From positions 558,001 through 622,000 of the forward strand of contig CAWFPR010000005.1 of NCBI GenBank assembly GCA_963817635.1: a DNA stretch of 64,000 nucleotides, in the 5' to 3' direction. Positions 36,239 through 45,309 of the stretch are shown piece by piece (within the stretch, counting starts at the first letter, position 1; every line of letters starts with the position of its first letter). The notes beneath the pieces were generated by a model. That model was given only the letters and a program-made list of their open reading frames with translations, was not told where the DNA came from and did not search any database. A program made the position numbers and the translations under genes. Origin of the DNA: CAWFPR01 sp963817635 (lineage in GTDB: Bacteria > Acidobacteriota > Vicinamibacteria > Vicinamibacterales > 2-12-FULL-66-21).

Positions 36239-36605
36239 CGGCACCCTTGGATGGTAGTCTGGCGGCGCAGCGTTTGATGGCGCCGCGGAAATCTGACTGC
36301 AGGCTTGAATACGTGGCGTCGAACAGTTCCCGTCGCGGAATGACGACCACGTCGACGCCCTGCTCAGCCGGCAAGGGTAGCGCCTGCCTGAAAACCTCTC
36401 GAATCAATCGTTTAGCTCGGTTTCTGTGAACCGCGTCCCCGAGTTTCTTCGAGGCCACGATGCCGAGCCTGGCGGTTCCCGCCTTGTTCGGCCCCATCAG
36501 CACCGTGAGGTAACGGCCCGGCGCTCGGAGGCCGAGGTCGAACACGCGCGTGAACTCGGCGCGACGCCGAACCCGGCGGGACTTCGAGAAGCGCTGTGAG
36601 GGCAT
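36225..36605 (-). CDS. rnpA: Ribonuclease P protein component
   Basis: 126 residues, basic, with RRRAEFTRVFDLGLRAPGRY, RLGIVASKKLGDAVHRNRAK and RLIREVFR, the RNR signature that contacts pre-tRNA and RNase P RNA. It matures tRNA 5' ends. It lies between rpmH and yidD in the conventional order. Confidence 0.95.
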   Translation of the reverse strand: MPSQRFSKSRRVRRRAEFTRVFDLGLRAPGRYLTVLMGPNKAGTARLGIVASKKLGDAVHRNRAKRLIREVFRQALPLPAEQGVDVVVIPRRELFDATYSSLQSDFRGAIKRCAARLPSKGADDAR

Positions 36606-36645
36606 GTGGCGCTGCCGGCCCCGGCCGGTGGCCGGATGCCCCTTG

Positions 36646-36789
36646 CTACTCGGATGAAACGGTGAGTTTCTTCCGCCCTTTGGCGCGTCGGCGCTTGAGA
36701 ACGAGCCGGCCGTTCTTGGTGGCCATGCGCACCAGGAACCCGTGGGTTCGGCTGCGGTGCCGTCGGTTCGGTTGGAAAGTAACGCTCAT
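36646..36789 (-). CDS. rpmH: 50S ribosomal protein L34
   Basis: 47 residues: TFQPNRRHRSRTHGFLVRMA, then KNGRLVLKRRRAKGRKKLTV. Size and sequence are those of bL34. The ATG at 36789 is correct because the family begins close to TFQPN. A strong promoter sits about 45 nt upstream. Confidence 0.97.
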   Translation of the reverse strand: MSVTFQPNRRHRSRTHGFLVRMATKNGRLVLKRRRAKGRKKLTVSSE

Positions 36790-36834
36790 GATCTCGATTC
36801 CCTGCAGCGAACGAAGGATGGCGGAGAAACTTAG

Positions 36835-36864
36835 ATAGTAGCGAAGCTCAGTCGCCAGTGTCAA
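36835..36864 (-). promoter_or_regulatory. Promoter of the rpmH-rnpA operon
   Basis: A consensus -35 box TTGACA (36864-36859) and -10 box TACTAT (36840-36835) on the minus strand are 18 nt apart. It leaves a leader of about 40 nt before rpmH. Confidence 0.75.
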
Positions 36865-36888
36865 TCCTGACGCCGTCATTTCCGGTGG

Positions 36889-36917
36889 TTGTGGGCTTCT
36901 GACGCGTGTGCTACAGT
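36889..36917 (+). promoter_or_regulatory. Promoter of dnaA
   Basis: A -35 box TTGTGG (36889-36894) and an extended -10 TGCTACAGT (TACAGT 36912-36917) are 17 nt apart. The predicted 175-nt leader contains the DnaA boxes, so DnaA probably represses its own gene. Confidence 0.55.
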
Positions 36918-36955
36918 CGCCTCCCCTGCGGCATCCGTAGGGTCTCCCCCCGAAG

Positions 36956-36987
36956 TTTTCCACAACTGTGGAAAAAAATGTGGAAAA
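36956..36987. promoter_or_regulatory. DnaA box cluster upstream of dnaA
   Basis: Three 9-mers identical to TTTTCCACA occur in 32 bp: 36956-36964 on the + strand, and 36967-36975 and 36979-36987 on the minus strand. They match the DnaA box consensus TTWTnCACA. The rpmH-dnaA gap (36790-37099) holds these and two promoters and no other gene. Confidence 0.85.
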
Positions 36988-37099
36988 GCCAAGGTTTTCC
37001 CGGCGCTCGGCCATTCCGGCGCAGGCGGTACGTCACTTTCTGCGGCGGAACGCGAGAAAAGACCTGATTCTGTTGCGTTTTTCGACACGGGCGTGATTC

Positions 37100-38452
37100 A
37101 TGAGCGGCAGCAATATCTGGGAATCGGTTCTCTCCCGTGTCGAGACGAAGGTCAACCGTCACAGCTTCTACACCTGGTTCAAGCCCACGTCGTTCGTCGC
37201 CGACGAGGGGACGGTGTTGAAGGTCCGGGTACCCAACACTCTCTTCCGGGACTGGCTCACAAAACACTATTCCTCGGTGCTGGAGGAGGCCCTGGCGGAG
37301 GTCGACCGCAAAGGGGTTCGTGTGTCCTTCGTGACCGACGAGGGCATGGCTTTTTCGGCCGCCGCGCCGCCCCCTGACGATCCCCCGTCCGTCGAGGTGG
37401 TGCCCGAGCCGGAAACACGGCCCGAAGACACCCAGGTCGGCGGCCTGGCTCCCCGGTATTCATTCGACACGTTCATCGTCGGTTCGTCGAACCAGTTCGC
37501 GCACGCGGCGTGCCGGGCCGTCGCGGAAGCGCCCTCCCGGTCCTACAATCCGCTGTTCATCTACGGAGGAGTGGGACTCGGCAAGACGCATCTCATGCAC
37601 GCGATCGGTCACTACGTGCTCAATCACCTGAGCTCGCTGAAGCTCACCTACATCTCGTCCGAGCGATTCATGAACGAGATGATCAACGCGGTTCGCTACG
37701 ATCGCATCCTGGATTTCCGGGAACGCTATCGCAGCGTCGACGTGCTGCTGGTCGACGACATCCAGTTCCTCGCGGGCAAAGAGGGCACGCAGACCGAGTT
37801 CTTCCATACCTTCAACGCGCTCTACGACTCCCAGAAGCAGATCGTCATCAGCAGCGACTGCCCGCCACATGAGATTCCGTCCCTCGAGGAACGGCTCAGA
37901 TCGCGTTTCGAATGGGGCCTCATCGCGGATATCCAGCCCCCGGATCTCGAAACCAAGGTGGCAATTCTCAAGAAGAAGGCAGAAACCGAAGGGGTGCCGC
38001 TGCCCGACAACGTCGCCATCTACATCGCCGGCAAGATCAAGTCGAACATCCGTGAACTCGAAGGGTCGCTGATCCGACTGATCGCGTATGCGTCGCTGAC
38101 AACGCGGGAGATCTCACTGCCGCTGGCGCAGGATGTGCTCCGCAACGTCCTCCAGCACGACGAGCGAGCGGTCACGATTGAAGGTATTCAGAAGTTTGTG
38201 TCGGACTATTTCCAGTTGAAGCACGGCGAGTTGAAATCCAGGAACAACTCCAAGTCCATCGCCATGCCGCGGCAGATTGCGATGTACCTCTGCAAGGCGC
38301 TGACGAACGCGTCACTGCCGGAAATAGGCAGGAGCTTCGGCGGAAAGCACCATTCCACTGTCATTCATTCCATCCGGAAGATCGAGGCGCTGCGCAAGTC
38401 GGACGGGAATTTCAACACACTTATCAACACCTTCCTGGAGTCGTTTCATTGA
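37100..38452 (+). CDS. dnaA: Chromosomal replication initiator DnaA
   Basis: 450 residues in four domains. The N-terminal DnaB/DnaA-interaction domain (WESVLSRVETKVNRHSFYTW) is followed by a variable linker and the AAA+ core with Walker A GGVGLGKTHLMHAIG, Walker B VLLVDDIQFLAG and sensor ISSDCPPHEI. The C-terminal DNA-binding domain has PRQIAMYLCKALTNASLPEI and FGGKHHSTVIHS, which reads DnaA boxes. It starts 112 nt after a cluster of boxes. Confidence 0.98.
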   Translation: MSGSNIWESVLSRVETKVNRHSFYTWFKPTSFVADEGTVLKVRVPNTLFRDWLTKHYSSVLEEALAEVDRKGVRVSFVTDEGMAFSAAAPPPDDPPSVEVVPEPETRPEDTQVGGLAPRYSFDTFIVGSSNQFAHAACRAVAEAPSRSYNPLFIYGGVGLGKTHLMHAIGHYVLNHLSSLKLTYISSERFMNEMINAVRYDRILDFRERYRSVDVLLVDDIQFLAGKEGTQTEFFHTFNALYDSQKQIVISSDCPPHEIPSLEERLRSRFEWGLIADIQPPDLETKVAILKKKAETEGVPLPDNVAIYIAGKIKSNIRELEGSLIRLIAYASLTTREISLPLAQDVLRNVLQHDERAVTIEGIQKFVSDYFQLKHGELKSRNNSKSIAMPRQIAMYLCKALTNASLPEIGRSFGGKHHSTVIHSIRKIEALRKSDGNFNTLINTFLESFH

Positions 38453-38739
38453 TATTTCGGCTCCCATGGCGCTTTTCCACAGTCGACAACGGACAGCGAC
38501 TGCGGATGAACCGCCACCCCTTCAGGATGGGTCGGATATCCACCGTGAGCGCCCCGGAAACCCTCTGCCGTACCGAAAGGGAATCCACAGCCTAAATAGC
38601 CGTATTTCAAGGAGTAATCGGCTGTTTTTGTGTTTTCAACAGCACCTCTTTCTTGTTATAATTCTTTGTTCATTAGATCTCTATCTTCATTGAAGGGATC
38701 AATACGCCGCCGGGCGTGATTCCGCGAGGACAACACCAC
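38453..38739. other. Candidate oriC region between dnaA and dnaN
   Basis: This 287-nt gap has a perfect DnaA box TTTTCCACA (38473-38481) and near matches (GAATCCACAG at 38581, TTTTCAACA at 38633, and TTATCAACA at 38421 in the end of dnaA). It also has a strongly AT-rich stretch at about 38590-38700 in an otherwise GC-rich region, suitable as a DNA unwinding element. Together with the boxes before dnaA it suggests a bipartite origin. No gene is visible. Confidence 0.65.
38633..38662 (+). promoter_or_regulatory. Promoter of dnaN
   Basis: A -10 box TATAAT (38657-38662) lies 18 nt after TTTTCA (38633-38638). The -35 region overlaps the box-like sequence TTTTCAACA, so DnaA could influence dnaN transcription. 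Confidence 0.6.
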
Positions 38740-39859
38740 ATGGAGCTGGTCGTCCGCAAGACCGATCTGTTGCGCGAACTGCAACTCTTTCAGGGCATCG
38801 TCGAGCGCAAGAATACGATTCCTATTCTCGCCAATGTCCTCATCGAGGCGGACGGCGATCGGGTGAAACTCCTTGCGACCGATCTGGAAGTGGGACTCCG
38901 CAGCACGTGCCCGGCTTCGGTGACCAGGCGTGGATCGCTCACGCTGCCGGCGAAGAAGCTGTACGAGATCATCAAGGCGCTCCCCGATACCGATGTCCGG
39001 ATCGAGGAAGACAAGAACGGCGTCAAGGTGGCGGCCGATCGTTTCGACTCGCGGATGCAGACGTTGCCGCGCGAGGACTTCCCGACGCTTCCCGATATCG
39101 TCAGCGGCGCGCCGCGGGTCACACTGCCGCGCGAGGTCCTGAAGAACATGATCGCGAAGACCCAGTTCGCGATCACGGGCGAGGATACGCGGTATTTCCT
39201 GAACGGGGCGCTCTTCATCCAGCGGCCCGACTCGCTCGGCCTGGTTTCGACCGATGGTCACCGGCTGGCGCTCATCACGGTCGCGCGGGACAAGGTGAAG
39301 GGCAAGAAGGCCGACGAGGAGGAGCGGGTCATCCTGCCGCGCAAAACCCTGCTCGAGCTCGGCCGGCTGCTCTCGGAGGGTGAAGGCGACATCGAGTACC
39401 GAGCGCGGTGAGAATCACCTGTTCTTCGAAGTTGGCGGCCGGCTGCTGATTTCCCGGATGATCGACGGGCAGTTTCCGGCATTCGAGCGGGTCATTCCGA
39501 AGAGCAACGACAAGCGTGTCGAGTTCGATCGCGATCGGCTGACGAGCGCCGTCAAGCGCGTCGCGCTGCTGTCGAACGAGCGTTCGCGCGCGGTGAAGGT
39601 GACGATCGACAAAGGTAAGGTTGAAATCGCGTCCAGCAGCCCTGAGTTCGGCGAGGCGAAGGAACTGCTGATGGTCGACTACGCCGGCACGCCCGTGACC
39701 ATCTGCTTCAACGCACAGTACGTCCTTGATTTCCTCGGTGTAGTGGAAACCGATTCCGTGGGCCTCGAGTTCAAGGACGAGATGAGCCAGGCGGTCATGA
39801 AGCCCATCGGCGCTGATGGGTACGACTACACGTACGTCATCATGCCGATGCGGGTCTGA
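38740..39859 (+). CDS. dnaN: DNA polymerase III beta sliding clamp, with a frame break
   Basis: 372 residues after removing one extra base at about 39401-39405. The first frame holds clamp domains 1 and 2 (VVRKTDLLRELQLFQGIVER, LFIQRPDSLGLVSTDGHRLA); the second resumes with ENHLFFEVGGRLLISRMIDG and ends YDYTYVIMPMRV, the conserved clamp C-terminus. It encircles DNA and tethers polymerase. GAGGA lies 10 nt before the ATG. An essential gene like this cannot truly be split. Confidence 0.95.
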
Positions 39860-39956
39860 ACGGCGGCAGACTGGCGAACGCGGCCGGGGATCGCCAAGGC
39901 GATCAGGCAGGCAACCGGCCCGAATCCCGGGTCATGAATTCACGAAATTTCCATTA

Positions 39957-42629
39957 ATGTCCGAACTTGAACACCAGAACGGGGAGCAGCCCGACGGCGC
40001 GCTGACGGCGGACGCGCAAGCTCGGCCCGCCGATCGGATGGCGCCCGCAGACCACGCGGCCGGATCCTCCACGAACGGCGACGAGTCTCCAGACGACTAC
40101 GGTGCGGACAAGATCAAGGTCCTCGAGGGCCTCGAGGCGGTCCGTAAGCGACCCGCCATGTATATCGGGTCCACCGGACCTTCGGGTCTGCATCACCTCG
40201 TCTACGAGATTGTCGACAACTCGATTGACGAAGCGCTCGCCGGCCACTGCGACCAGGTGAACGTCACGCTCCACATCGACCAGTCCGTCACTGTCGTCGA
40301 CAACGGCCGAGGCATTCCGGTCGATCAGCACGTCAGCGGCCGCTCAGCGGCGGAAGTGGCGTTGACGGTGCTTCACGCGGGTGGCAAGTTCGACAACGAC
40401 AGCTACAAAGTCTCGGGGGGGCTGCACGGCGTCGGTGTCTCCGTCGTGAACGCCCTGTCGGAAGCGCTCGATCTCGAGATCTGGCGCAACGGCCAGGTCT
40501 ACCAGCAGAGCTACGAGCGGGGCCATCCGACGACGGGGCTCGACGCGACCGGCACCACCAAGAAGCGCGGGACGAAAATCACGTTCAAGCCGGACGCCCA
40601 GATTTTCGAGACGACGGAGTTCAGCTTCGACACGCTCGCGCAACGGCTGCGGGAACTGGCATTTCTGAACGGCGGCGTCACGATCACGCTCGACGACGAG
40701 CGCGACGGCAAGGCCCACAAGTTCCTCTACGAGGGAGGCATCCTCTCGTTCGTCGATTACCTGAATCAGAACAAGGCGCGGGTCAACGACAAGCCGATCT
40801 ACATGCACGGCGAGAAGGACGGAATCGACGTCGAGATCTCGCTCCAGTGGAACGACGGCTACGCCGAGACGGTTTACTCGTTCGCCAATAACATCAACAC
40901 CCACGAAGGCGGCACGCACCTGTCCGGTTTCCGCTCCGCGCTCACGCGGACGATCAACTACTACGCGGGGAAGAACAACCTCACGAAAGATCTCAAGGAC
41001 GCCAGCATCGGCGGGGACGACATCCGCGAAGGGTTGATCGCGGTCATTTCCGTCAAGATCCCGCGGCCCCAGTTCGAAGGGCAGACGAAGACGAAGCTCG
41101 GCAACACCGAAGTCAAGGGCATCGTCGAGGCGATTCTCAACGACAAGCTCGGGGCCTATCTCGAGGAGAACCCGGCCGTCGCGAAGAAGGTCGTCATGAA
41201 GGCGGTTGACGCCGCGCGTGCCCGCGAGGCGGCACGCAAGGCGCGCGACCTGGTTCGGCGCAAGGGCGCGCTCGACAACAGCACGCTTCCCGGAAAGCTC
41301 GCCGACTGCCAGGAACGCGATCCCGCGAAGAGCGAAATCTACATCGTCGAGGGCGAGTCAGCCGGCGGGTCTGCGAAGCAGGGACGCGACCGCCGGTTCC
41401 AGGCCATCCTGCCGATCAAGGGCAAGATCCTGAACGTCGAAAAAGCCCGCTTCGACAAGATGCTCGGGAGCGACGAGATCAAGACCATGATCGCCGCGCT
41501 CGGATGCGGCATCGGCACCGAAGACTTCGACGCGGATCGGATCCGGTATCACCGGATCATCATCATGACCGACGCCGACGTCGACGGATCGCACATCCGG
41601 ACGCTCCTGTTGACGTTCTTCTATCGCCAGATGCGTCAGCTCGTCGAGCGCGGGTACATCTATATCGCGCAGCCGCCGCTCTTCCGCGCCAAGCGCGGCC
41701 GCAGCGAAGTGTTCATCCGCGACGAGCGGGCGCTCGAAACGTGGTTGATCAGGCGGGCGGTCGAGTCGCGCGTCGTCGTGCTGGCCGACGGGACCGAGAT
41801 CAAAGGAGAGGAGCTCGAACACAGGCTCGAAAAACTCATCTCGTTCCGGAAGTATCTGCAAATCGTCGAACGGCGCGGGCCGTCGCACGACGTCGTCATG
41901 GCGCTGCTCGAGGGCAACGTCAGCGAAAAAGGGTTCTTCATGAACCGGGAGCGGGTCGACGCCCTCGCCGTCGCGCTCGAATGCCCGACTCGCACCGCGG
42001 TCGTTCAGGAAGACGAAGAACATCAGGCGTTCGCGATCTCGCTGGAGGACCGCAGGGGCGGCTACCCGCGTCACCATCGCGTCGATCAGGACTTCGTGAC
42101 GACCGGCGAGTTCCGCACGCTGGCGTCGAGCTACCAGGACGTCAAGGGCATCCGCGGCCCCATGGTCGTGAAGACCACCGCTGCCGCGCCGGACCGGGAC
42201 GAAGTCCCAGACGACGAGGCCGGAGGCGCCGCCGCGAACGAAACAGCGATCGGTGGCGCCCCGCTCGACGAGGCGACGAAACTCGCCGCTGAACCGAAGG
42301 AGATCGACGCATCGGCTGGCCCCAGGACGCCCCGGAGTTCGCGCGACTCCGACGTCCGCGTAGAGTCGCTCGACGAACTTGTCGAATTCTTCACCGCCGC
42401 CGGGAAGAGAGGCGTGGCCATCAACCGCTACAAGGGACTCGGCGAGATGAACCCGGACACACTCTGGGCGACGACGATGAACCCGGAGACCCGATCGCTC
42501 GCGCAGGTCCACGCTGAAGATCACATGGAAGCGGATCTGATGTTCACCACGCTGATGGGCGACCAGGTCGAGCCGCGCCGCAAGTTCATCGAAGACAACG
42601 CGCTCGACGTCAAGAACCTCGACATCTGA
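39957..42629 (+). CDS. gyrB: DNA gyrase subunit B
   Basis: 890 residues, longer than most. The GHKL ATPase (VLEGLEAVRKRPAMYIGSTG, VYEIVDNSIDEALAGH, GGLHGVGVSVVNALS) is followed by the TOPRIM domain (SEIYIVEGESAGGSAKQGRD, TDADVDGSHIRTLLLTFFYR). The C-terminus has GVAINRYKGLGEMNPDTLWA. Between TOPRIM and the tail lies an insert of about 170 residues as in many Gram-negatives, including an acidic, Ala/Glu/Pro-rich segment (APDRDEVPDDEAGGAAANET). The first about 45 residues before the ATPase are polar and probably disordered. The ATG at 39957 was chosen. Confidence 0.97.
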   Translation: MSELEHQNGEQPDGALTADAQARPADRMAPADHAAGSSTNGDESPDDYGADKIKVLEGLEAVRKRPAMYIGSTGPSGLHHLVYEIVDNSIDEALAGHCDQVNVTLHIDQSVTVVDNGRGIPVDQHVSGRSAAEVALTVLHAGGKFDNDSYKVSGGLHGVGVSVVNALSEALDLEIWRNGQVYQQSYERGHPTTGLDATGTTKKRGTKITFKPDAQIFETTEFSFDTLAQRLRELAFLNGGVTITLDDERDGKAHKFLYEGGILSFVDYLNQNKARVNDKPIYMHGEKDGIDVEISLQWNDGYAETVYSFANNINTHEGGTHLSGFRSALTRTINYYAGKNNLTKDLKDASIGGDDIREGLIAVISVKIPRPQFEGQTKTKLGNTEVKGIVEAILNDKLGAYLEENPAVAKKVVMKAVDAARAREAARKARDLVRRKGALDNSTLPGKLADCQERDPAKSEIYIVEGESAGGSAKQGRDRRFQAILPIKGKILNVEKARFDKMLGSDEIKTMIAALGCGIGTEDFDADRIRYHRIIIMTDADVDGSHIRTLLLTFFYRQMRQLVERGYIYIAQPPLFRAKRGRSEVFIRDERALETWLIRRAVESRVVVLADGTEIKGEELEHRLEKLISFRKYLQIVERRGPSHDVVMALLEGNVSEKGFFMNRERVDALAVALECPTRTAVVQEDEEHQAFAISLEDRRGGYPRHHRVDQDFVTTGEFRTLASSYQDVKGIRGPMVVKTTAAAPDRDEVPDDEAGGAAANETAIGGAPLDEATKLAAEPKEIDASAGPRTPRSSRDSDVRVESLDELVEFFTAAGKRGVAINRYKGLGEMNPDTLWATTMNPETRSLAQVHAEDHMEADLMFTTLMGDQVEPRRKFIEDNALDVKNLDI

Positions 42630-42712
42630 CGGGACCGGCGCCCTGGCGCCACAGGTGAGCGGGGACGGCACCGGAAACCCCGGCGCCCGCGGGCACATCC
42701 GTAACGCATTTT

Positions 42713-45307
42713 ATGACCGACATTTCGCTGAACCGCTTCAACGTCAACATCGAAGACGAAATGAAGCGCTCGTACATGGATTACGCGATGAGCGTGATCA
42801 TTGGCCGGGCGCTCCCGGACGTGCGCGACGGGCTGAAGCCGGCCCATCGCCGGGTGCTGTACGCGATGCGGCAGATGGGCCTGGCGTCGAACCGGCCGTA
42901 TCGCAAGTGCGCGAAAATCGTCGGCGAGGTCATCGGCAACTACCACCCGCATGGCGACGCCCCTGCGTACGACACGCTGGTGCGCCTCGCGCAGGATTTC
43001 AACATGCGGTACCTCCTGGTCGATGGCCAGGGGAACTTCGGGTCTGTCGACGGCGATCCTCCCGCGGCCTACCGCTACACGGAAGCGCGGCTCGAGTCGC
43101 TCGCCGAAGAGATGATGACGGATCTCGACAAGGAGACCGTCGACTTCGTGCCGAACTTCGACGAGACGACCGAGGAGCCGACGGTTCTTCCGACGCCGTA
43201 TCCGAACCTGCTCGTCAACGGCTCGGCCGGTATCGCGGTCGGCATGGCGACCAACATCCCCCCGCACAGCATGCGGGAGGTGATCGACGGCGTCATCGCC
43301 ATCATCGAGCTTCGCGCGCAGCTGAAGGCCGCCGGCGCCGATTCGCGCGGGCCCTCGCGCGAGACACGGACGAAGACGCTGCTGAAGGCCATCCCGGGAC
43401 CGGACTTCCCGACCGGGGGCTTCATCGTCGGGCGGCGCGGGATCTTTCAGGCCTACACGACCGGGCGCGGCGCAATCACGATGCGCGCGAAGGTCTCCAC
43501 CGAGGAATCGAAGAAAGGCGACAAGATCTCCATCGTCGTGACGGAGATTCCGTATCAGGTCAACAAGAAGCGCCTGCTCGAGAACATCGCGGACCTGGTG
43601 CACCAGAAGACGATCGAGGGCATTTCCGACCTGCGCGACGAATCGGACCGCGACGGCATGCGGATCGTCATCGAGCTGAAGCGCGGGGAAGTGCCGGAGG
43701 TGATTCTCAACAACCTCTACAAGCACACCCAGCTCCAGACCACGTTCGGCATCATCATGCTCGCGATCGTCGGCGGGCGGCCGCGCGTGCTGCCGCTGCT
43801 CGACATCATCGATCTGTTCATCGAGTTCCGCCGCGAGGTCGTGCGGCGCCGGACTGAATTCGAGCTGCGCAAGGCCGAGGCGCGCGCGCACATCCTGGAA
43901 GGCCTCAAGATCGCCCTGGACCGTCTCGACGAGGTGATCCGGATGATTCGCGCGGCAAAGAATCCGGCTGAAGCGCGCGCAGGTCTCGTCACAGGGTTCA
44001 GCCTGTCGGTGCTCCAGGCGCAGGCGATTCTCGACATGCAGTTGCAGCGCCTCACCGGCCTCGAACGTCAGAAGATCATCGACGAGCTGGTCGAGCTGCT
44101 GAAGGTCATCGAACGCCTGCGCGCGGTCCTGTCGAGCGAAGAGCTGCTGATGGCGGTGGTCCTCGGAGAGTTGAGAGCCATCCGCGAGAAACACTCCGAC
44201 GAGCGCCGCACCGAGATTCTCGACGAGGCCGGAGAGTTCAGGATCGAGGACCTCATCGCCGACGAGGACGTGGCCATCACGGTCACGAATACCGGCTACG
44301 TGAAGCGGACCGCCATCTCGACCTACCGCATGCAGCGGCGGGGCGGGAAGGGCCGGATCGGCATGCGGACGCGCGAGGAGGACTTCGTCAGCCACCTGTT
44401 CGTCGCGTCCACGCACTCGTACATCATGATCTTCACGGACCGCGGCCGGGCGTACTGGCTGAAGGTCCACGAAGTTCCGGATGCCGGCGCCGGCGGCAAG
44501 GGCAAGGCGATCGCCAACCTGGTCTCGATGCAGGAAGGCGAGAAGATCGCGGCGCTGCTCGCCGTGAAGGAGTTCCCGGCGGACGACGACCAGCAGTTCG
44601 TCGTGATGGGCACCCGCAAAGGCGTCATCAAGAAGACGGACCTGAAGTCCTTCAGCAACCCGCGCGCCGACGGCATCATCGCCATGGGCGTCGAGGAGAG
44701 CGACTCGGTCATCGCCGTGGAACTGTCGTCGGGCAGCGACCAGGTCTTCATCGGCACGCGCAACGGCATGGCCATCCGGTTCGACGAGACCGACGTCCGA
44801 TCGATGGGCCGGACCGCCTACGGAGTCCGTGGCATCTCGCTGCGCGACGACGACGAGGTCGTCGCGATGGAGATCGTGCGCGAAGGCGGCACGCTCCTCA
44901 CCGTCGCGCAGAACGGCTACGGCAAGCGCACCGGCCTCGACGAGTACCGCCTGCAGTCGCGCGGCGGGTTCGGCACGATCAACATCCAGGTGTCCGACCG
45001 GAACGGCAAGGTCGTCGGGATCGCGTACGTCACCGACGACGACGAGGTGATGCTGATCAGCCAGCAGGGAATGATCCTGAGGACCCGCGCCGGAGACATC
45101 CGATCCATCGGTCGGGCCACCCAGGGCGTGCGCCTGATCGGAATGGACGAAGGAGACGAAGTCGTCGCCGTCGCGAAGCTCGCGGAGAAGGACGACGACG
45201 AAAACGGCGAGGCTGCCGCCGATTCCGGAGGGGGGAACACCGAATCCGGAAACGAGGAGCCAGGGCCCGGCAGCGAGGACGGCGAACCCGGCGACGGCGA
45301 TCTTTAA
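42713..45307 (+). CDS. gyrA: DNA gyrase subunit A
   Basis: 864 residues. The N-terminal breakage-reunion domain numbers like E. coli: the catalytic tyrosine is Tyr122 in YRYTEAR. The quinolone-determining region is HPHGDAPAYDTLVRLAQ, with Ala83 and Pro84 where E. coli has Ser83 and Ala84, and Asp87 kept. The C-terminal beta-pinwheel begins after the GyrA box QRRGGKG, needed for negative supercoiling. The tail is a Glu/Asp/Gly-rich acidic stretch. It ends 2 nt before the converging helicase gene. Confidence 0.98.
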   Translation: MTDISLNRFNVNIEDEMKRSYMDYAMSVIIGRALPDVRDGLKPAHRRVLYAMRQMGLASNRPYRKCAKIVGEVIGNYHPHGDAPAYDTLVRLAQDFNMRYLLVDGQGNFGSVDGDPPAAYRYTEARLESLAEEMMTDLDKETVDFVPNFDETTEEPTVLPTPYPNLLVNGSAGIAVGMATNIPPHSMREVIDGVIAIIELRAQLKAAGADSRGPSRETRTKTLLKAIPGPDFPTGGFIVGRRGIFQAYTTGRGAITMRAKVSTEESKKGDKISIVVTEIPYQVNKKRLLENIADLVHQKTIEGISDLRDESDRDGMRIVIELKRGEVPEVILNNLYKHTQLQTTFGIIMLAIVGGRPRVLPLLDIIDLFIEFRREVVRRRTEFELRKAEARAHILEGLKIALDRLDEVIRMIRAAKNPAEARAGLVTGFSLSVLQAQAILDMQLQRLTGLERQKIIDELVELLKVIERLRAVLSSEELLMAVVLGELRAIREKHSDERRTEILDEAGEFRIEDLIADEDVAITVTNTGYVKRTAISTYRMQRRGGKGRIGMRTREEDFVSHLFVASTHSYIMIFTDRGRAYWLKVHEVPDAGAGGKGKAIANLVSMQEGEKIAALLAVKEFPADDDQQFVVMGTRKGVIKKTDLKSFSNPRADGIIAMGVEESDSVIAVELSSGSDQVFIGTRNGMAIRFDETDVRSMGRTAYGVRGISLRDDDEVVAMEIVREGGTLLTVAQNGYGKRTGLDEYRLQSRGGFGTINIQVSDRNGKVVGIAYVTDDDEVMLISQQGMILRTRAGDIRSIGRATQGVRLIGMDEGDEVVAVAKLAEKDDDENGEAAADSGGGNTESGNEEPGPGSEDGEPGDGDL

Positions 45308-45309
45308 CG

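Noticed and set aside
38740..39859. Programmed frameshift in dnaN, as known for dnaX
   Set aside because: No slippery heptamer is evident at the break and many other genes in the window have similar isolated indels, so an assembly error is simpler.
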